From Apoda limacodes (Eukaryota > Arthropoda > Insecta > Lepidoptera > Limacodidae): a stretch of 64,000 bases of DNA. The translations under genes and the position numbers were made by a program. The stretch spans positions 1,178,001 to 1,242,000 of the forward strand of contig OX291552.1 in NCBI GenBank assembly GCA_946406115.1, read 5' to 3'. The notes under the pieces are model-generated. The model ran no database searches. It was not told where the DNA came from and worked only from the letters and a program-made list of their open reading frames with translations. Shown one piece after another: positions 1 to 10,610 of this stretch. The first letter of the stretch is position 1. Each line of letters opens with the position of its first letter.

Positions 1-995
1 CTTGAGTCTGTCACAGTCATTCCCTGTAATAATAACCGCATCTGTGCTGTGAACATAGTTGCCAATAAGCGATTGTTTGTGGTGATAAATATATATATGC
101 CAACAGATTCAAGTATAAATCTGCCAATATTTACGGCATGTCTTAGTGAAGTGTATGCCATAATTGAAAATTTAAACATTGAGTCGGTATTTATGTTAGG
201 AGACTTCAACTCTCACCCAGGTGAGACGTTTTGTAATGAGCTTCTAAGTTTTTGTGAAGAGCAGGAGTTGGTATGTGCAGACTTGGATGTGCTGGAAAGA
301 GGGAAATCTCCGGGACATGACAGTATATACTAAGGTATAATACTAAAAAAAGTGAACTGTTGGTTTTCAGAGGAAAAAACAAAAATCCCAACTATGTACC
401 TCCACTAAAATTTAATGGTGAAACTCTGAATAGGGTAAAGCAGTTTAAGTATCTGGGCCATGTAGTGACCGAGGATCTCAAGGATGACTGTGACATTGAA
501 AGGGAACACAGGGCTTTGGCTGTAAGGAGTAATATGGTCGCGCGCAGGTTTATTAAATGCTCCGATGAGGTAAAAATAACCTTGTTCAAAGCTTTTTGCC
601 AGACATGTATAATGCCCTACGTATTTAATATAATCGTGCGTTCCGGGCACTGTTTGGCCTTCCCCGTCATTGCAGTGCCTCAGGAATGTTTGCAAAGGCC
701 CGCACAGGTGTTGTGTTCAGGTTACGGGAAGGCTCAAACAGTCTACTGAGAGTGTTCGCCGACAGACCGGACAGCGCAGTTTTTGGCAGGTACATCAAGC
801 GACATATAATGGGTGTGGCCTAGTGAATCTACCAAACAATCAATAAAATTATTTTCTTTATTATTCTTAGTATATAATTATCTTATTAGTAATTATTTTT
901 GATGTTATTGAGTATTGTGTGTAGTATTAAGGTAAATTGTGTATGGACCTAATGATGTCTGATTAAATAAAATAAATTGAATTGAATTGACTACC
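1..995 (+). mobile_element. Internally deleted non-LTR retrotransposon (LINE) relic
   Basis: The reading frame is open from base 1 to 333 and encodes the end of an apurinic-type endonuclease domain, with the hallmark MLGDFNSHPGE near residues 60-70. It stops, and a second frame at 360-610 encodes the C-terminal part of a reverse transcriptase region (QFKYLGHVVTEDLKDDCDIE, then a Lys/Cys-rich stretch). The polymerase core between them is missing, so this is an internal deletion product. The copy ends near 990 with an A-rich tail containing short AATTG repeats, as expected for a LINE 3' end. The YLG...T...DI..R pattern fits L2/Crack/Vingi-type LINEs, but the clade is not certain. It is not functional. 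Confidence 0.7.
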
Positions 996-1420
996 GAGAA
1001 GAACCAGCAAGAAACTCAGCAGTTAATCTTTTAATTTTTTTCACTTTATATTAAAAAATACAATATAGCCTCACACTGGGTAATAACATAATATACAATG
1101 TTTTAATTTAAAAAAATAATACAAAAGCATTCTATACCATAATGGTATTATGGTACAAATAAATTAAGTTCTAATTCTTCCAAGCATTTTTATCATTAAT
1201 GTCAACTCAACTTTGAAATAGATTTTTTTCATTAAACTATCTTTGACATATATTTGAAATTTAGTTGGGGAAAAATTAACCACATGTTCTAGAATTTTAT
1301 TGTAAAAATATATACTTTGTTTTGCAATAGAGCTATGTACCTTCTGAAGACGACATTTTGGAACTACCAATTTATCCTTATTCCTTGTGTTAACACTGTA
1401 TTTTCTTAGTTAATAAGGGT
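985..1420 (-). mobile_element. CR1/Zenon-type LINE 3' fragment
   Basis: On the minus strand, 1370-1164 encodes a degraded version of the same C-terminal peptide seen in the two long Zenon copies of this window (VH..I.....FYNKI..HV......KFQIYVKDSLMKK). The plus-strand text near 990-1040 (accgagaagaa..gcaagaaactc) matches the 3' untranslated region of those copies. It is a short, old, 5'-truncated insertion. Confidence 0.65.
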
Positions 1421-2079
1421 CATTTTTTGCATAGGTACATATATTATACAAGTAAAGGTATGTTGGCAAGGAACATTTAAAATATCAATTCCACTAAATA
1501 GTTCCCTAAGAGCAATACGAGGTCCCAATCTTTTTCATAACCACTAAGTCGCTTCGCAAATCATAAGTTCAAGCTGATCCAAATTTAATTATATTAGGCG
1601 ACTTAACTTACCTCTATAGGTGTTTTGTTGTTCCTAAGTGGACAACGTCTGTCTGTCCTATGTCTTTTAAGGGGACCTAAAGTATAGCCTTAACTGAGAG
1701 AGAACATATAAGGTAGGGACAAGATCTAAATTTAAACTTAAATTAAAGGTGTTAGTAAGTGTAAGTGTGTAAGTGTGTAAGTGTGTAAGTGTGTAAGTGT
1801 GTAAGTGTGTTAGTTAACTTCCCTGAGTCCACAAGTTTGTCCTTACTTCAATGTAACTGGCACAAAGCACTATTAAATATAAAAAGAAAACACTTTTCTC
1901 AGAGAATACGTTATTTTTGTCGAATACGGATGACAACCATGGATTGTTGCCAGAAAAACTAAACAGGTTGCGTTGGGAACCTAGGCAACGGTACAAAACA
2001 ATCCCGATCGGATCTGACTGAGACACTGTATACCCTAAGAAATCTGCAATCGCGACAGAGTAGCAACAGTTCTCGTAAG
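1420..2079. other. Unassigned AT-rich stretch with a GTAAGTGT microsatellite
   Basis: I see no credible gene here. At 1751-1811 there is a simple tandem array of the octamer GTGTAAGT, about seven copies. The sequence at 1850-2079 may be the degraded end of the Pao relic that follows, but I could not identify an LTR. Confidence 0.5.
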
Positions 2080-3385
2080 AATCGAGTCGCCTACTAAAAC
2101 TTCAGTAACGCGAGGAACGCAACCCGAGCCGGGGAAGAGTTGAAGGATGCGACCATGCCTCCAGAGAAGAGGTGGCATATTCATCTCTTTGACCAGGACA
2201 AGATCACCCACTTTTTGGGGTTCAGTCTTATCCGACCAACGCAGTCGCTGCTACAAGTAATGAAGATACTGAAGAGAAAACCTTTTCAAAAGGAGACATC
2301 TGTTGCAGCAGTTCAAACCGTGCCAAGCGGTTGAGTGAAGTAATTAATAAGGGATACTCGGGCAAGGCCGTCGATGGCCCACCGACCAAAAAATTACCAG
2401 GAGTCAACTCCACAGAACATTCAGGTCCGGAGAAATCGGACACTGCCTCAATTTTAAAGAAGACTGTAAATAGCTCCTCGAAGGTGAGAACAGTCTCGCC
2501 GACAACGCGGCGAAGATGTGGTTTTGCTACCTTCACCACCGCTTCTAAAATACCGCCCCAAGAAATGCGGGGGGATTGAAAATGCACTTAATTCCCTTTC
2601 GGGAAAGGTGATGGCCTATGCCTTGCTGATTTGTAACAAGGAACTGGTGGACTTCTCGTAGATACGGATCAGCACCCTTATAATTGGTGCCGCAATCCGA
2701 ACGGATGATATTTGGCAATCCACGGCGGGGAGAAGGCCTATAAAAGCCTCAGTGGAAAGAAAGGAGAGTAGGTTGAGGTCAAGGTGGACAGCCTTCGTAG
2801 TAAGAGATACAAATACGCACACGTATGCCTTGCTTGACCACTTTGGCGTTGCGCAAGGGACCTGCAAAATCAGAAAAGACTTGAACGGAGTTTACTCGAT
2901 CGGGAGGCAAATCGCTAGTTGTGGCTGAGTCAAAGTTGCCTTGAGCCTAAAACAGGGTATGCACTTAAAGAGCACACTCCAAATAGCCCTTCGAGCCGAG
3001 ACAATCCAAAACTCTCGTTGGAGTATGGCAAGAAGGCTGCTGAGTCCCGCATGAGAGTATCTCAAATGGCGATCCTGAATCAACAGCAGGGTCACGTGGC
3101 TATTCTTAGGCAAAAGTAGCGGATGCCGAGCTCCGTGAGGCAAGTTCGCATTACGTAATCGGCCACCTACACGAATGAGTCCGCGATCGTCGAGAAATGG
3201 GTTAAGTCTGGGCAAAGCTCCTTTGATCTTGGAGCGACCAGCTTGAAGATCCCCTATTTAAGTCCCATAATGCTCTCGTTGTACATTGCGCACTAAAATA
3301 TGGAGCGCTTGTTCACGTTTTGACGGCGATAAGACCAGTTCAGTATCCCGAATCGGAGGTCGACGTTGTTGACAAATCGGTAAAT
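2080..3385 (-). mobile_element. BEL/Pao LTR retrotransposon relic (integrase end of pol)
   Basis: Three minus-strand open stretches read in order as Pao pol. 3215-2892 is the integrase zinc-binding/H2C2 region (GLIRVGGRLRNANLPHGARH). 2867-2616 is an integrase core piece (KAVHLDL, FLSTEAFIGLL). 2587-2228 is the part after the core (ISWGGILEAVVKVAK and ELTPGNFLVGGP), which belongs to the DUF5641-like C-terminus. The same peptides occur in the better-preserved Pao element at 3722-8540. Frames are broken and no LTR was recognised. It abuts the jockey-like LINE that starts near 3386. Confidence 0.75.
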
Positions 3386-3721
3386 CATGCCAGAGCAAAA
3401 TTCTAATTTATCGGCAAAATAGGTGGGCGACTTGCGATCTATCCTTCTGGGAGTCGTGCTTTCTGGTCGCTTGCCAAAGCTGCCGAAGGGAACTTTTGCC
3501 AGTCGTCGTTACCACCACTGCGAAAGACCGATGGTGACTTGGCCCATAGTGCTAAAGAGAAAGTCGATGTACTGGGCAGTCTTTTTGCCTCAAACTCGAA
3601 TATGATCTATGAAGGCTCTGTACCACCTACCATACCGTGGTGCGGTAAGACCATGCCGGAAACCTCCGTAACACAGCGGGAGTTCCGGCGGGCGTTGCTT
3701 TCTCTAGACGTTCATAAGTCG
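3386..3721 (+). mobile_element. Jockey-like LINE, 5' portion (split by a Pao insertion)
   Basis: The segment matches the region just before the reverse transcriptase of the long LINE at 41068-44361: AHSAKEKVDVLGSLFASNSN at about 3540-3600 and QREFRRALLSLDVHKS near 3690. It stops abruptly at 3721, where the LTR of the Pao element begins, and resumes after 8541. The coding frames are already broken, so this copy was probably dead when it was hit, although mutations after insertion cannot be excluded. Confidence 0.8.
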
Positions 3722-4029
3722 TGTTTAGTAAAGATTTATTAAGTTGGACCGCGGCGCGTGACAAGGTTAATAGGATTGTCGCTACTCTGGGTGGACCGGC
3801 ATCTCAGTCAGTCACATATAATCCTTTGACAGGTCGCGGCGTATGTACATTGTTTTGATTGTATTAATTTTATACATAGTGAAAAGGTACGTCACACAGA
3901 GAAACACAAACATACAAAAACAGAAACACAATACACCACATATTACACAAACCGTGAACATAAAATCTGACGTTGGGTAAGTCCATGCAATTTTATTAAG
4001 GCCTACGTTGGCCCAGTTTTTACGATCCA
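3722..4029 (+). repeat. 5' LTR of the Pao element
   Basis: This 308-bp repeat aligns to 8288-8540. The 5' copy carries about 66 bp (around 3775-3840) that the 3' copy lacks, and the 3' copy has a small insertion near 8475. Otherwise the two are very similar, which points to a moderately recent insertion. The stretch just after it, starting with TGGTAGCTTAGAGCC at 4035, could be a tRNA primer binding site because its complement resembles a tRNA 3' end with CCA. I regard that as weak. Confidence 0.85.
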
Positions 4030-4454
4030 GTTTTTGGTAGCTTAGAGCCTGGTTCGGACCAGATTTATAGGTTTTTGGGTCGTAAAACGAAAAATCATTT
4101 GGGATTTACATATTACAAATCGTGACGTTGGGTCGCGTCGTTGATAGGCATGGTTAACCGGTCTTATCGCATTGCTCGTCGGACATTCGCAGTGTAGCTA
4201 ATTAGGTACCCACTTTTTTTATTGTTGCGGTTAAAGTAGATTGGAATAAATAGGTTTTAAATATTGTTCTTTTATGACGGATTGTAAGGTAACGTATTTA
4301 TTTGTGTAATTGTGTAGTTAGGGTTTTGTACATTGTAGTTGGGTTTTTTGGGGTTTATATAGTAACTTGGTTGCTGTAACAAACTGTATATATAACAAAC
4401 AGAGTCGTTTGTTCGTGTGTCTGATTTAGTTTTTGGATTGTTTTTTTTTGTGTG

Positions 4455-5503
4455 ATGACGTCATCAATTAAGGAGTACAAGGCTGTTTTAACCAATCTGA
4501 CACGATGGTTTTCAGGTGCTTTAGGGATCGTTAAGCGGGAGGATCGGATGTTTGCATTAAAGCAAAGAGCGGGACTGTTACCGACAAGAGTCAGCGAGCT
4601 GGATAAGGCATACCAGGGTCTCTTATCGTTAACGGATGACGAAACTATCCTAAAGGCGGCAAATTCTGACTATGACTTTGTATGTCAGTAGTGGACGAGG
4701 TTAACGAGGCTAGGTCGACATTAGAGACTAGCCCGCAGCTGGCAAGTAGGAAGGAGGTTTCGGAACAAAAATGCAACGAACGGTTGCCAACTTTGGATAT
4801 TCCTCATTTTAGCGGATCATGGGATGAGTGGACTAATATTATCACACTTTTTGATAGCATTGTGCACCGACGGACTGACTTATCTGACTCACAAAAATTA
4901 AGTTACCTCTTGACGTCTATCAGGGATAAGCCTCTCTGTTTGATAAAACATTTGGACATCACTGATGTCAATTATAATATAGCCACGGAGTTATTAGTAA
5001 AGCGGTACCAAAATAACCGTCGCATTGCGGATACACATGTAGCTACCATTTTAGGTATTCCACAACTATCTTCGGTTAACCAGCTGCGGTCGGACCTGCT
5101 TAACCCTATTTTGGTAGCGACGAATGCGTTAAGAGGCCTAAAATTCCCTGTATCAGAGTGGTCATTTTTATTGTTGCATATTGTTTTAAATAAATTGTCC
5201 AATGACGTCAGGCCTCGTTTCGAACAGTTGCACCGAGGTGACTCGGCGTCACATATACCTACTTTCGACACTTTAGTGTCATTTTTGGAGGACCAAAGTA
5301 GGAAGCTCGAAAATTTACCCGCCGAGCCACAATCGGGACCGTCACGATTTTTGGCCCCGTCTGGACCCCGTCAACAACCCCAGTCTGGACTCCGTCAACA
5401 ACCTCGTCCCGGGAAATCGCGAGGTACCGGGTCGTTTCGACCCCTAAGAATTTTTACAGTTGAACGGAATGAAACGGTGTGGGGTGTGTTATGAACCGGT
5501 ACA
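4455..5503 (+). pseudogene. Pao gag, capsid-type region (DUF1759-like), frameshifted
   Basis: The first frame starts at ATG 4455 (MTSSIKEYKAVLTNLTRWF) and ends at 4691. The second, in another frame, runs from 4682 to 5494. Together they give the typical Pao gag order: a helical N-terminus, then LPTLDIPHFSGSWDEWTNI followed by LSDSQKLSYLLTSI, which is the DUF1759 signature, then a glutamine- and proline-rich tail. A single +1 shift near 4685 separates the frames. In Pao elements this protein forms the particle that packages the RNA. The 4455 start was chosen because it is the first ATG after the leader and begins the conserved N-terminal helix. Confidence 0.8.
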
Positions 5504-5978
5504 CACCATTCTGGATTGCCACCAGTTCAGAAAATCTGCGGTGGCCCGAAAACGATTTCTGACCCGTAGGCTAGGCTTATGTTATTATTTTTTGGGGGAG
5601 CACCTAGCCAAGGACTGTCGACAGCCGCGACCATGTCTAAAGTGTGGTGGGGGTCACCACCCGGATGGGCGAGAGGATGGTTCTCGGATGACTCATGGAG
5701 GTGTGTCTACGGCTCGCACGGGCGGGGGTTCGTCGCCGCCGAATCGAACCCAATCGCCCCCGTCCCCAGTGCGACATCGACCTTCCCCGCCCTGCTCACC
5801 GCGGGCGAGCCCACGGGATGGTCGTCGGTCACCACCCTCACGTGCCCCTTCCGCTCAGGTAGGTATTGCGGAACGGGCACATTACGCAGATTTTGAGCCT
5901 CTGCCCCTCCCTATCGCGGAGCGCTATTTTAGCGAGACGATATTGGTACAGGTGCTTCGTCTGTGGAGAAGGCGTTAG
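5460..5978 (+). pseudogene. Pao gag zinc-knuckle region, broken before protease
   Basis: The frame at 5460 encodes CGVCYEPVHTILDCHQF and later GLCYYFLGEHLAKDC and CLKCGGGHH, the finger region that follows the capsid part in Pao gag. The second finger has YYF where the family usually has a second cysteine, so its zinc site looks damaged. A proline/serine/arginine-rich stretch follows. The expected aspartic protease and RT fingers/palm are absent: the frame stops at 5978 and the next conserved block is already the C-terminal half of the RT. Confidence 0.7.
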
Positions 5979-6802
5979 TCCTGAGGAATGAGCTAATCGG
6001 CTTGTTACGGGCAGGTGGTTACGAACTGAGGAAATGGATTTCCAATTCACCTGCCGTCTTGGAAGACTTACCGTCAGAACATCAGCAGGAGCCCCATCTC
6101 TTCCAGAATCCTGAGAATCCTGACTCCATCGCAGTCCTCGGAGTACAATATCGGCCAGTACAGGATATCTTCACATACTCGGTTGAACCGTCAGACACAA
6201 TGAAGAGGTGGACTAAAAGGATGGTTCTGTCCACAGTAGCGCGTGTCTTTGAGACTAATGGTTGGGTGGCTCCTGTAGTCTTTTGGGCCAAATATTTCCC
6301 ACAGGAGCTCTGGATTTCTGGTCTCTGCAATACCCCGTTGACCGGAGACTTGTTGACTTATTGGCTACGTTTTTATGAGACACTTTCGGACCTTCAATAT
6401 GTCTCCGTGCCTCGGTCGATCTTACCCCCAGGTCGTTATCGGGCCAGTCTTTACGGTTTCTCTGACGCGTCGGAAACTGGTTTTGCGGCTGTCGTTTATC
6501 TCCGCACCGTTAACAGTAACCAGACCTTCGTGGCCAATCGTGTCTCCCAAATCCAGTCTTCTGCGGTGTCTCTGGATTGGCGTCACTTGCCAGGGTCCTT
6601 GAATCCCTCAGATTGCGCTTTACGGGGCCTGATTGCCTCGCAAGTCGTTAATCACCCGCTAATTTGGGGTCCTGACTGGCTGGCCTCTTCTGAGGACACT
6701 TGGCCTCATACAGTTGTGGAGTTTGTTGAACGTCTGCCAGGGTTAAAGGTCTTTGCTGTTGAGCAGACTGTAGACACTTCACCGAACTTCTTGCTTAATT
6801 GA
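5963..6802 (+). pseudogene. Pao RT thumb and RNase H remnant
   Basis: The 279-codon frame starts inside an RT-derived block (ALVLRNELIGLLRAGGYELR), continues with IAVLGVQYRP, TKRMVLSTVARVFETNGWVA and PQELW, then an RNase H-like block with YGFSDASETGFAAVVYLR, and ends with WRHLPGSLNPSDCALRGL and WGPDWL. In complete Pao pols these follow the YVDD palm, which is missing here. Part of RNase H is also lost: the step from TVNSNQTFVANRVSQIQ to SLDWRHLPG is shorter than expected. The protein could not polymerise DNA. Confidence 0.75.
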
Positions 6803-7395
6803 TTCAGTTCTCTCAACTAGCTCGTTGGTGTCACCGGTTGGAAAAAGAGGTTTCCCCACAACTTAAGGAACAGGTTCAGCCAAGGACGTCTTCAGTCTTG
6901 TCTCCTGAAGAGCGTCAGGATGTTCTCCTCACCTGTGTTCGACTGGTACAGGCTCAGTCGTTTGGGAAGGAAATTCGTCTTCTCCGTTCAGAGAACGGGA
7001 AATTGCGGGGAAGTCTTGCTCGTTTTAATTTGTTTCTGGACGAGTCGTAATTTTTGCGAGTGGGTGGTAGGCTTCGTAACTCAGAATTGCCCTATGGTGC
7101 TCGGCATCCTCTCTTGTTGCCCAAGAGCGGTAATTTTGTTGAGTTGCTGATCAGGGACCGCCATGTTAGGAACAGTCATGCCGGTCTCAAGGCATTGCTG
7201 GCTTGTCTGCAGCGAGAGTTCTGGATTTTGTCCGCCAGACGAGCAGCTCGGAGCGTCATTTTTAAATGTATCCCTTGTTATAGGTTAAAGGGAACCTTGA
7301 CCCAGCCACAAATGGGTGACTTGCTGTCCGATCGTGTCCGGCCCGCTCGACTTTTCGCTAAGGTTGGGTTGGATTGGAGTGTTCGCAATGCCTGA
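6799..7395 (+). pseudogene. Pao integrase N-terminal region
   Basis: The frame 6799-7050 gives the linker between RNase H and integrase. The frame at 7054-7395 gives MRVGGRLRNSELPYGARHPL, then LLIRDRHVRNSHAGLKALLA and FKCIPCYRLKGT, which is the zinc-binding HHCC-type region (H..H then C..C) of Pao integrases. The same block occurs on the minus strand at 3215-2892. Frame changes near 7050 and 7395 interrupt it. Confidence 0.75.
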
Positions 7396-8129
7396 CAGGT
7401 TAAGGCCTATTTATGCGTCTTCGTCTGTTTGTTTTCCAAGGCTGTGCATCTGGAGCTTGTTTGAGCCTTGTCTACGGAGGCCTTTGTTGCATGTCTGTTG
7501 CGGTTTGTCAGTCGGCGTGGTCTCCCTCATTTAATTCGCTCGGACTGTGGCACAAATTTCAAGGGTGCAGATCGCTATCTTAAGGAAGTCCTTCAGTTTT
7601 TTCGGACAATCACACGTATATTGATTCGGAGTTGTCTAAACGGGGTGTGACTTGGATTTTTGATCCTCCCGGCTATCCTTCGTGGGGCGGTATTGTCGAA
7701 GCAGCTGTCAAGGTCGCCAAAACTCATTTCCGCCGTGTTATTGGTGAAACGGCCTTTGCGTTGGAGAAATTACAAACGGTATTTTGCAACGTCGAAGCGG
7801 TATTGAACTCACGACCGCTTTGTCCGATCTCGTCGGATCCTAATGACCTGGAAGCGCTAACTCCAGGCCATTTCTTGATCGGTAGTCCTTTAACCTCCTT
7901 GCCTGAATACCCCTTCATCGATGTGTCAGTTAAAAGGTTATCGCGCTTTCAGTTGCTTCAACAAATTACGCAATTGTTCCACCGTCGGTGGTCTTCGGAA
8001 TATTTACATTTGTTACAGCAACGGGTTCGGTGGACGGATAAAACCAACCCCCCGCGCGTCGGAGACCTTGTCCTATTAAAGGACTCAAATTTACCGCCCT
8101 TGCAATGGCGTTTAGGTCGCATCGTGTAA
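7396..8129 (+). pseudogene. Pao integrase core and C-terminal extension
   Basis: In the frame at 7468, LIRSDCGTNFKGA carries the second acidic residue of the DDE site. In the frame at 7632, PPGYPSWGGIVEAAVKVAK carries the catalytic glutamate. The rest (ALTPGHFLIGSPLTSLPEYP, FHRRWSSEYLHLLQQR, VGDLVLLKD, LPPLQWRLGRI) is the DUF5641-like end of Pao pol. The first acidic region at 7370-7460 is garbled by frameshifts. The final block at 7632-8129 is the longest intact piece. Confidence 0.78.
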
Positions 8130-8287
8130 TTATTTCCCGGTTCGGACGGTATCCCGCGGGTCGCAGAGGTCATGGTAAGGGATTCAGTGCTGAAGCGTGC
8201 CGTCGCGACGCTTTCTCGATTGCCAGTAGATTGTGGCTCTAGTTCGGTTTATCCTTATCCAGACACGGTCTGGCTAGGGCGGGGGTT

Positions 8288-8540
8288 TGTTTAGTAAAGA
8301 TTTATTTAGTTGGACCGCGGCGCGTGACAAGGTTAATAGGATGCGTATGTACATTGTTTTAATTGTATTAATTTTATACATAGTGAATAAGTACGTCACA
8401 CAGAGAAACACAAACATACAAAAACAGAAACACAAAACACCACATATTACACAAACCGTGAACATAAACTCTGACGCCAAAATTTGGGTAAGTCCATGCA
8501 ATTTTATTAAGGCCTATGTTGGCCCAGTTTTTACGATCCA
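8288..8540 (+). repeat. 3' LTR of the Pao element
   Basis: This 253-bp direct repeat of the 5' LTR is preceded by a purine-rich tract (agggcggggg at about 8276-8285) that fits a polypurine tract. It is followed directly by the duplicated target bases AGTCG and then by the resumed LINE sequence. Confidence 0.87.
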
Positions 8541-9759
8541 AGTCGAGTGGGCCAGAAGGTATACCAGTAATGTGCATCCGGTGCCCAAAAAGGGCGATAG
8601 ATCAGATCCATGGAATTACAGGCCTATCGCTATTACTTCTCTCCTCTTCAAGGTGATGGAGCGTGTCATCAACACACAGCTTCTAAGATACTTAGAAGAA
8701 CATGACCTGGTCAGTGATCCTAAATATGGCTTTCGCCACGGTCGCTCAGCTGGTGACCTTCTAGTGTATCTCACGAACCGATGGGCACTAACCGTTGAGA
8801 GTCAGGGGGAGGCATTGGCATGTAGCCTAGACATAGCGAAGGCGTTTGATCGGGTCTGGCACCGGGGTCTTCTATCGAAGTTGTCATCTTACGGAATGCC
8901 CGAAGGTTTGTGCAAATGGGTGGCTAGTTTTTTTGTCTGGCAGACGTATACGAACCGTAGGTGTCACGCAAGGCCCTGTGCTGTGTCCTACGCTGTTTCT
9001 ACTGCATATCAATGACATGTTGGACATCAACAACATGCATTGCTATGCAGATGACAGTACTGAAGACGCTTATAACACGGGTCGTGCAAACATCCCTCGT
9101 TCCGTTGTGTAGGAAAACCGCGGAGAACTTGCGTCTCCCCTCTCCATCTCCAAGAGCATTGGAATCCTTGGTGTTGACATCTCCAGCGATGTTCATGTTC
9201 CGAGATCATTCACAAGATAAGGTGAAAGCTGGCGTCCAAAAAACTAGGTGTACTCAACAGAGCGAGGCAGTACTTCACGTCGGCAGGTGCACCCGGATAC
9301 CAGCTTGGACCTTTTGACTCGGTTCAACGACGGGCTGTGAGAATTGTCGACGATCCCAAAATCACTTACCTTATCTTTGTCTCCCTGTGTGTGTTCTACC
9401 GCTTGTACAATGGGATGTGGTCTGAGGAATTGTTTGAAATGATGCCCACGGCTTCTTTCTACTATCGCACCGCTGGCCATCGGCAGGGAATTCATTCTCA
9501 CACTTTAGAACCGAAATGTTCGCGTACAGTGCGGTTTCGGAGAAACTTCCTTCCGCGAACGCTTGGGTTGTGGAATGAGCTCCCTGCCAAGGTCTAAGAA
9601 CAACAGTATGGGGTTCTTCAAGAAAGAAGTTCTTGGATTTTTGAAGGGTCGGCAACGCGCGAGTGATACTTCTTGTTGCAAGCGTCCATAGGCCACGGTG
9701 ACCGCTTACCATCAGGCGGACCGTGTGCTTCCTTGCCACCTTAGTAGTATAAAAAAAAA
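8541..9759 (+). mobile_element. Jockey-like LINE, 3' portion (RT and tail)
   Basis: This continues the copy interrupted at 3721. The reverse transcriptase is recognisable in the frame at 8287-9015: PVPKKGDRSDPWNYRPIAIT, YGFRHGRSAGDLLVYLT and SLDIAKAFDRVWHRGLLSKL. The catalytic CYADD is at about 9045 in another frame. Compared with the copy at 42.6 kb, the stretch between 'ggtataccag' and 'catccggtgccc' near 8570 has lost about 120 bp. The C-terminal domain (LWNELPAKV at about 9575) and the family 3' tail with a short poly(A) at 9750 follow. Non-functional. Confidence 0.85.
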
Positions 9760-10399
9760 TCCAGCCAATCACTCCGACCAATTTTTCAAGAGAGCTAAAC
9801 CTATTCAACAACGAATCTGAACAAAGTGGAGAGTCCATCTTTGCTGCCTGGACGCGTTAACCTGGATGAGGATCCATCAACTCCAGACGAGTAGAAGGCC
9901 ACCCTGACCCTGGTCCAAAAAGTCATTCAGGTCCCGGTTGCATTTAATTCCCCTAGGACGTGATTTCACTCAAGCGGAAACTCCAAAATGTTGGAAACCC
10001 TATTCGCCACAAAGGCCTTGATGAATGGACAGAAGCTTTAAGCCAGGCAAGCACAATCTAGCTGTCAATCCAAGACGTGGGAAATGGGTAGATTGGCCCA
10101 AGGAAGAAACCAGGTGATTGAGCAATTGGCTCAAAAGAGTAAAACCAGACAGTTACATCTTTGGAATCGTAACGGGGGCGACCTTAGTCCACTAGCCTGG
10201 TGACAGACGGACGGACGGACGGACGATCAGCGCAGTCTTAGTAATAGGGTTCCGCTAATCACCCTTTGGGTAAAGAACCCTAAAAATGGTTAATTTGTTC
10301 TTCAATAAACCTTGATTACCGCGGCAGTATAAAAATGTAAATATCGGGCTAGAGCCTAGTTGGTAGCGGTATGTAATAATGCGGTATGTTGTCCGTCAG
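9760..10399. other. Intron-like spacer with an unrecognised coding-looking relic and a repeat tail
   Basis: Between 9780 and 10170 the plus strand has broken open stretches with a protein-like look (NLDEDPSTPDE, ATLTLVQKVIQVPVAFNSP) and in-frame stops. I do not recognise the family; a pseudogene or gag relic is possible. At 10203-10300 there is a GACG-repeat followed by 'agtcttagtaatagggttcc' and 'aaagaaccctaaaaatgg', which is the 3' end of a common lepidopteran dispersed repeat. Confidence 0.45.
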
Positions 10400-10610
10400 G
10401 TGCAGTGCATGTTAGAGGAGTCGTGGTGTGCGGGGGGTGGTGCGACGGTGCGGTGGGGCGGGTGGGTAGCTGGACCCGGGTTGGGCGCGGTGCGGCGCGG
10501 GGGAAGCGTGCGGTTGTTGAGGCGGCACCACCAGCCCCCCTACCCGCTCGCAAGACACCCTTCGCCACCCCCGCCGCCCCCGCCTCACCCTATACACCAC
10601 CACGCCGAAG
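10400..10610 (+). CDS. dx: deltex exon A: end of second WWE domain and proline-rich linker
   Basis: The acceptor is ...gtccgtcag at 10399 and the donor is gaag|gtatgc after 10610. The exon begins in phase 0 and ends in phase 1. It encodes about 70 residues: VQCMLEESWCAGGGATVRW, then an arginine-rich stretch ending LLRRHHQPPYPLARHP, then a run of prolines and histidines. In deltex proteins the second WWE domain ends with a similar RR-rich stretch followed by YPL and then a proline-rich SH3-binding-type segment, so position and composition fit. The match by itself is modest. The phase match to the next exon and the shared GC-rich composition support it. Two other open frames cross this exon and are judged shadows. 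Confidence 0.62.

Larger units (their letters stand above)
3722..8540 (+). mobile_element. Pao-type LTR retrotransposon with both LTRs
   Basis: A 4.8-kb element is bounded by two direct repeats that start TGTTTAGTAAAG and end TTTTTACGATCCA, giving the usual TG...CA termini. The host LINE bases AGTCG occur on both sides (3717-3721 and 8541-8545), a 5-bp target duplication. Between the LTRs lie gag with a DUF1759-like region and CCHC-type fingers, the end of the RT plus RNase H, and an integrase with a C-terminal extension. The protease and the RT catalytic core are absent, and the frames are interrupted at several points, so the copy is defective. It lies upstream of the first deltex exon seen, presumably in an intron of that gene. 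Confidence 0.9.
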
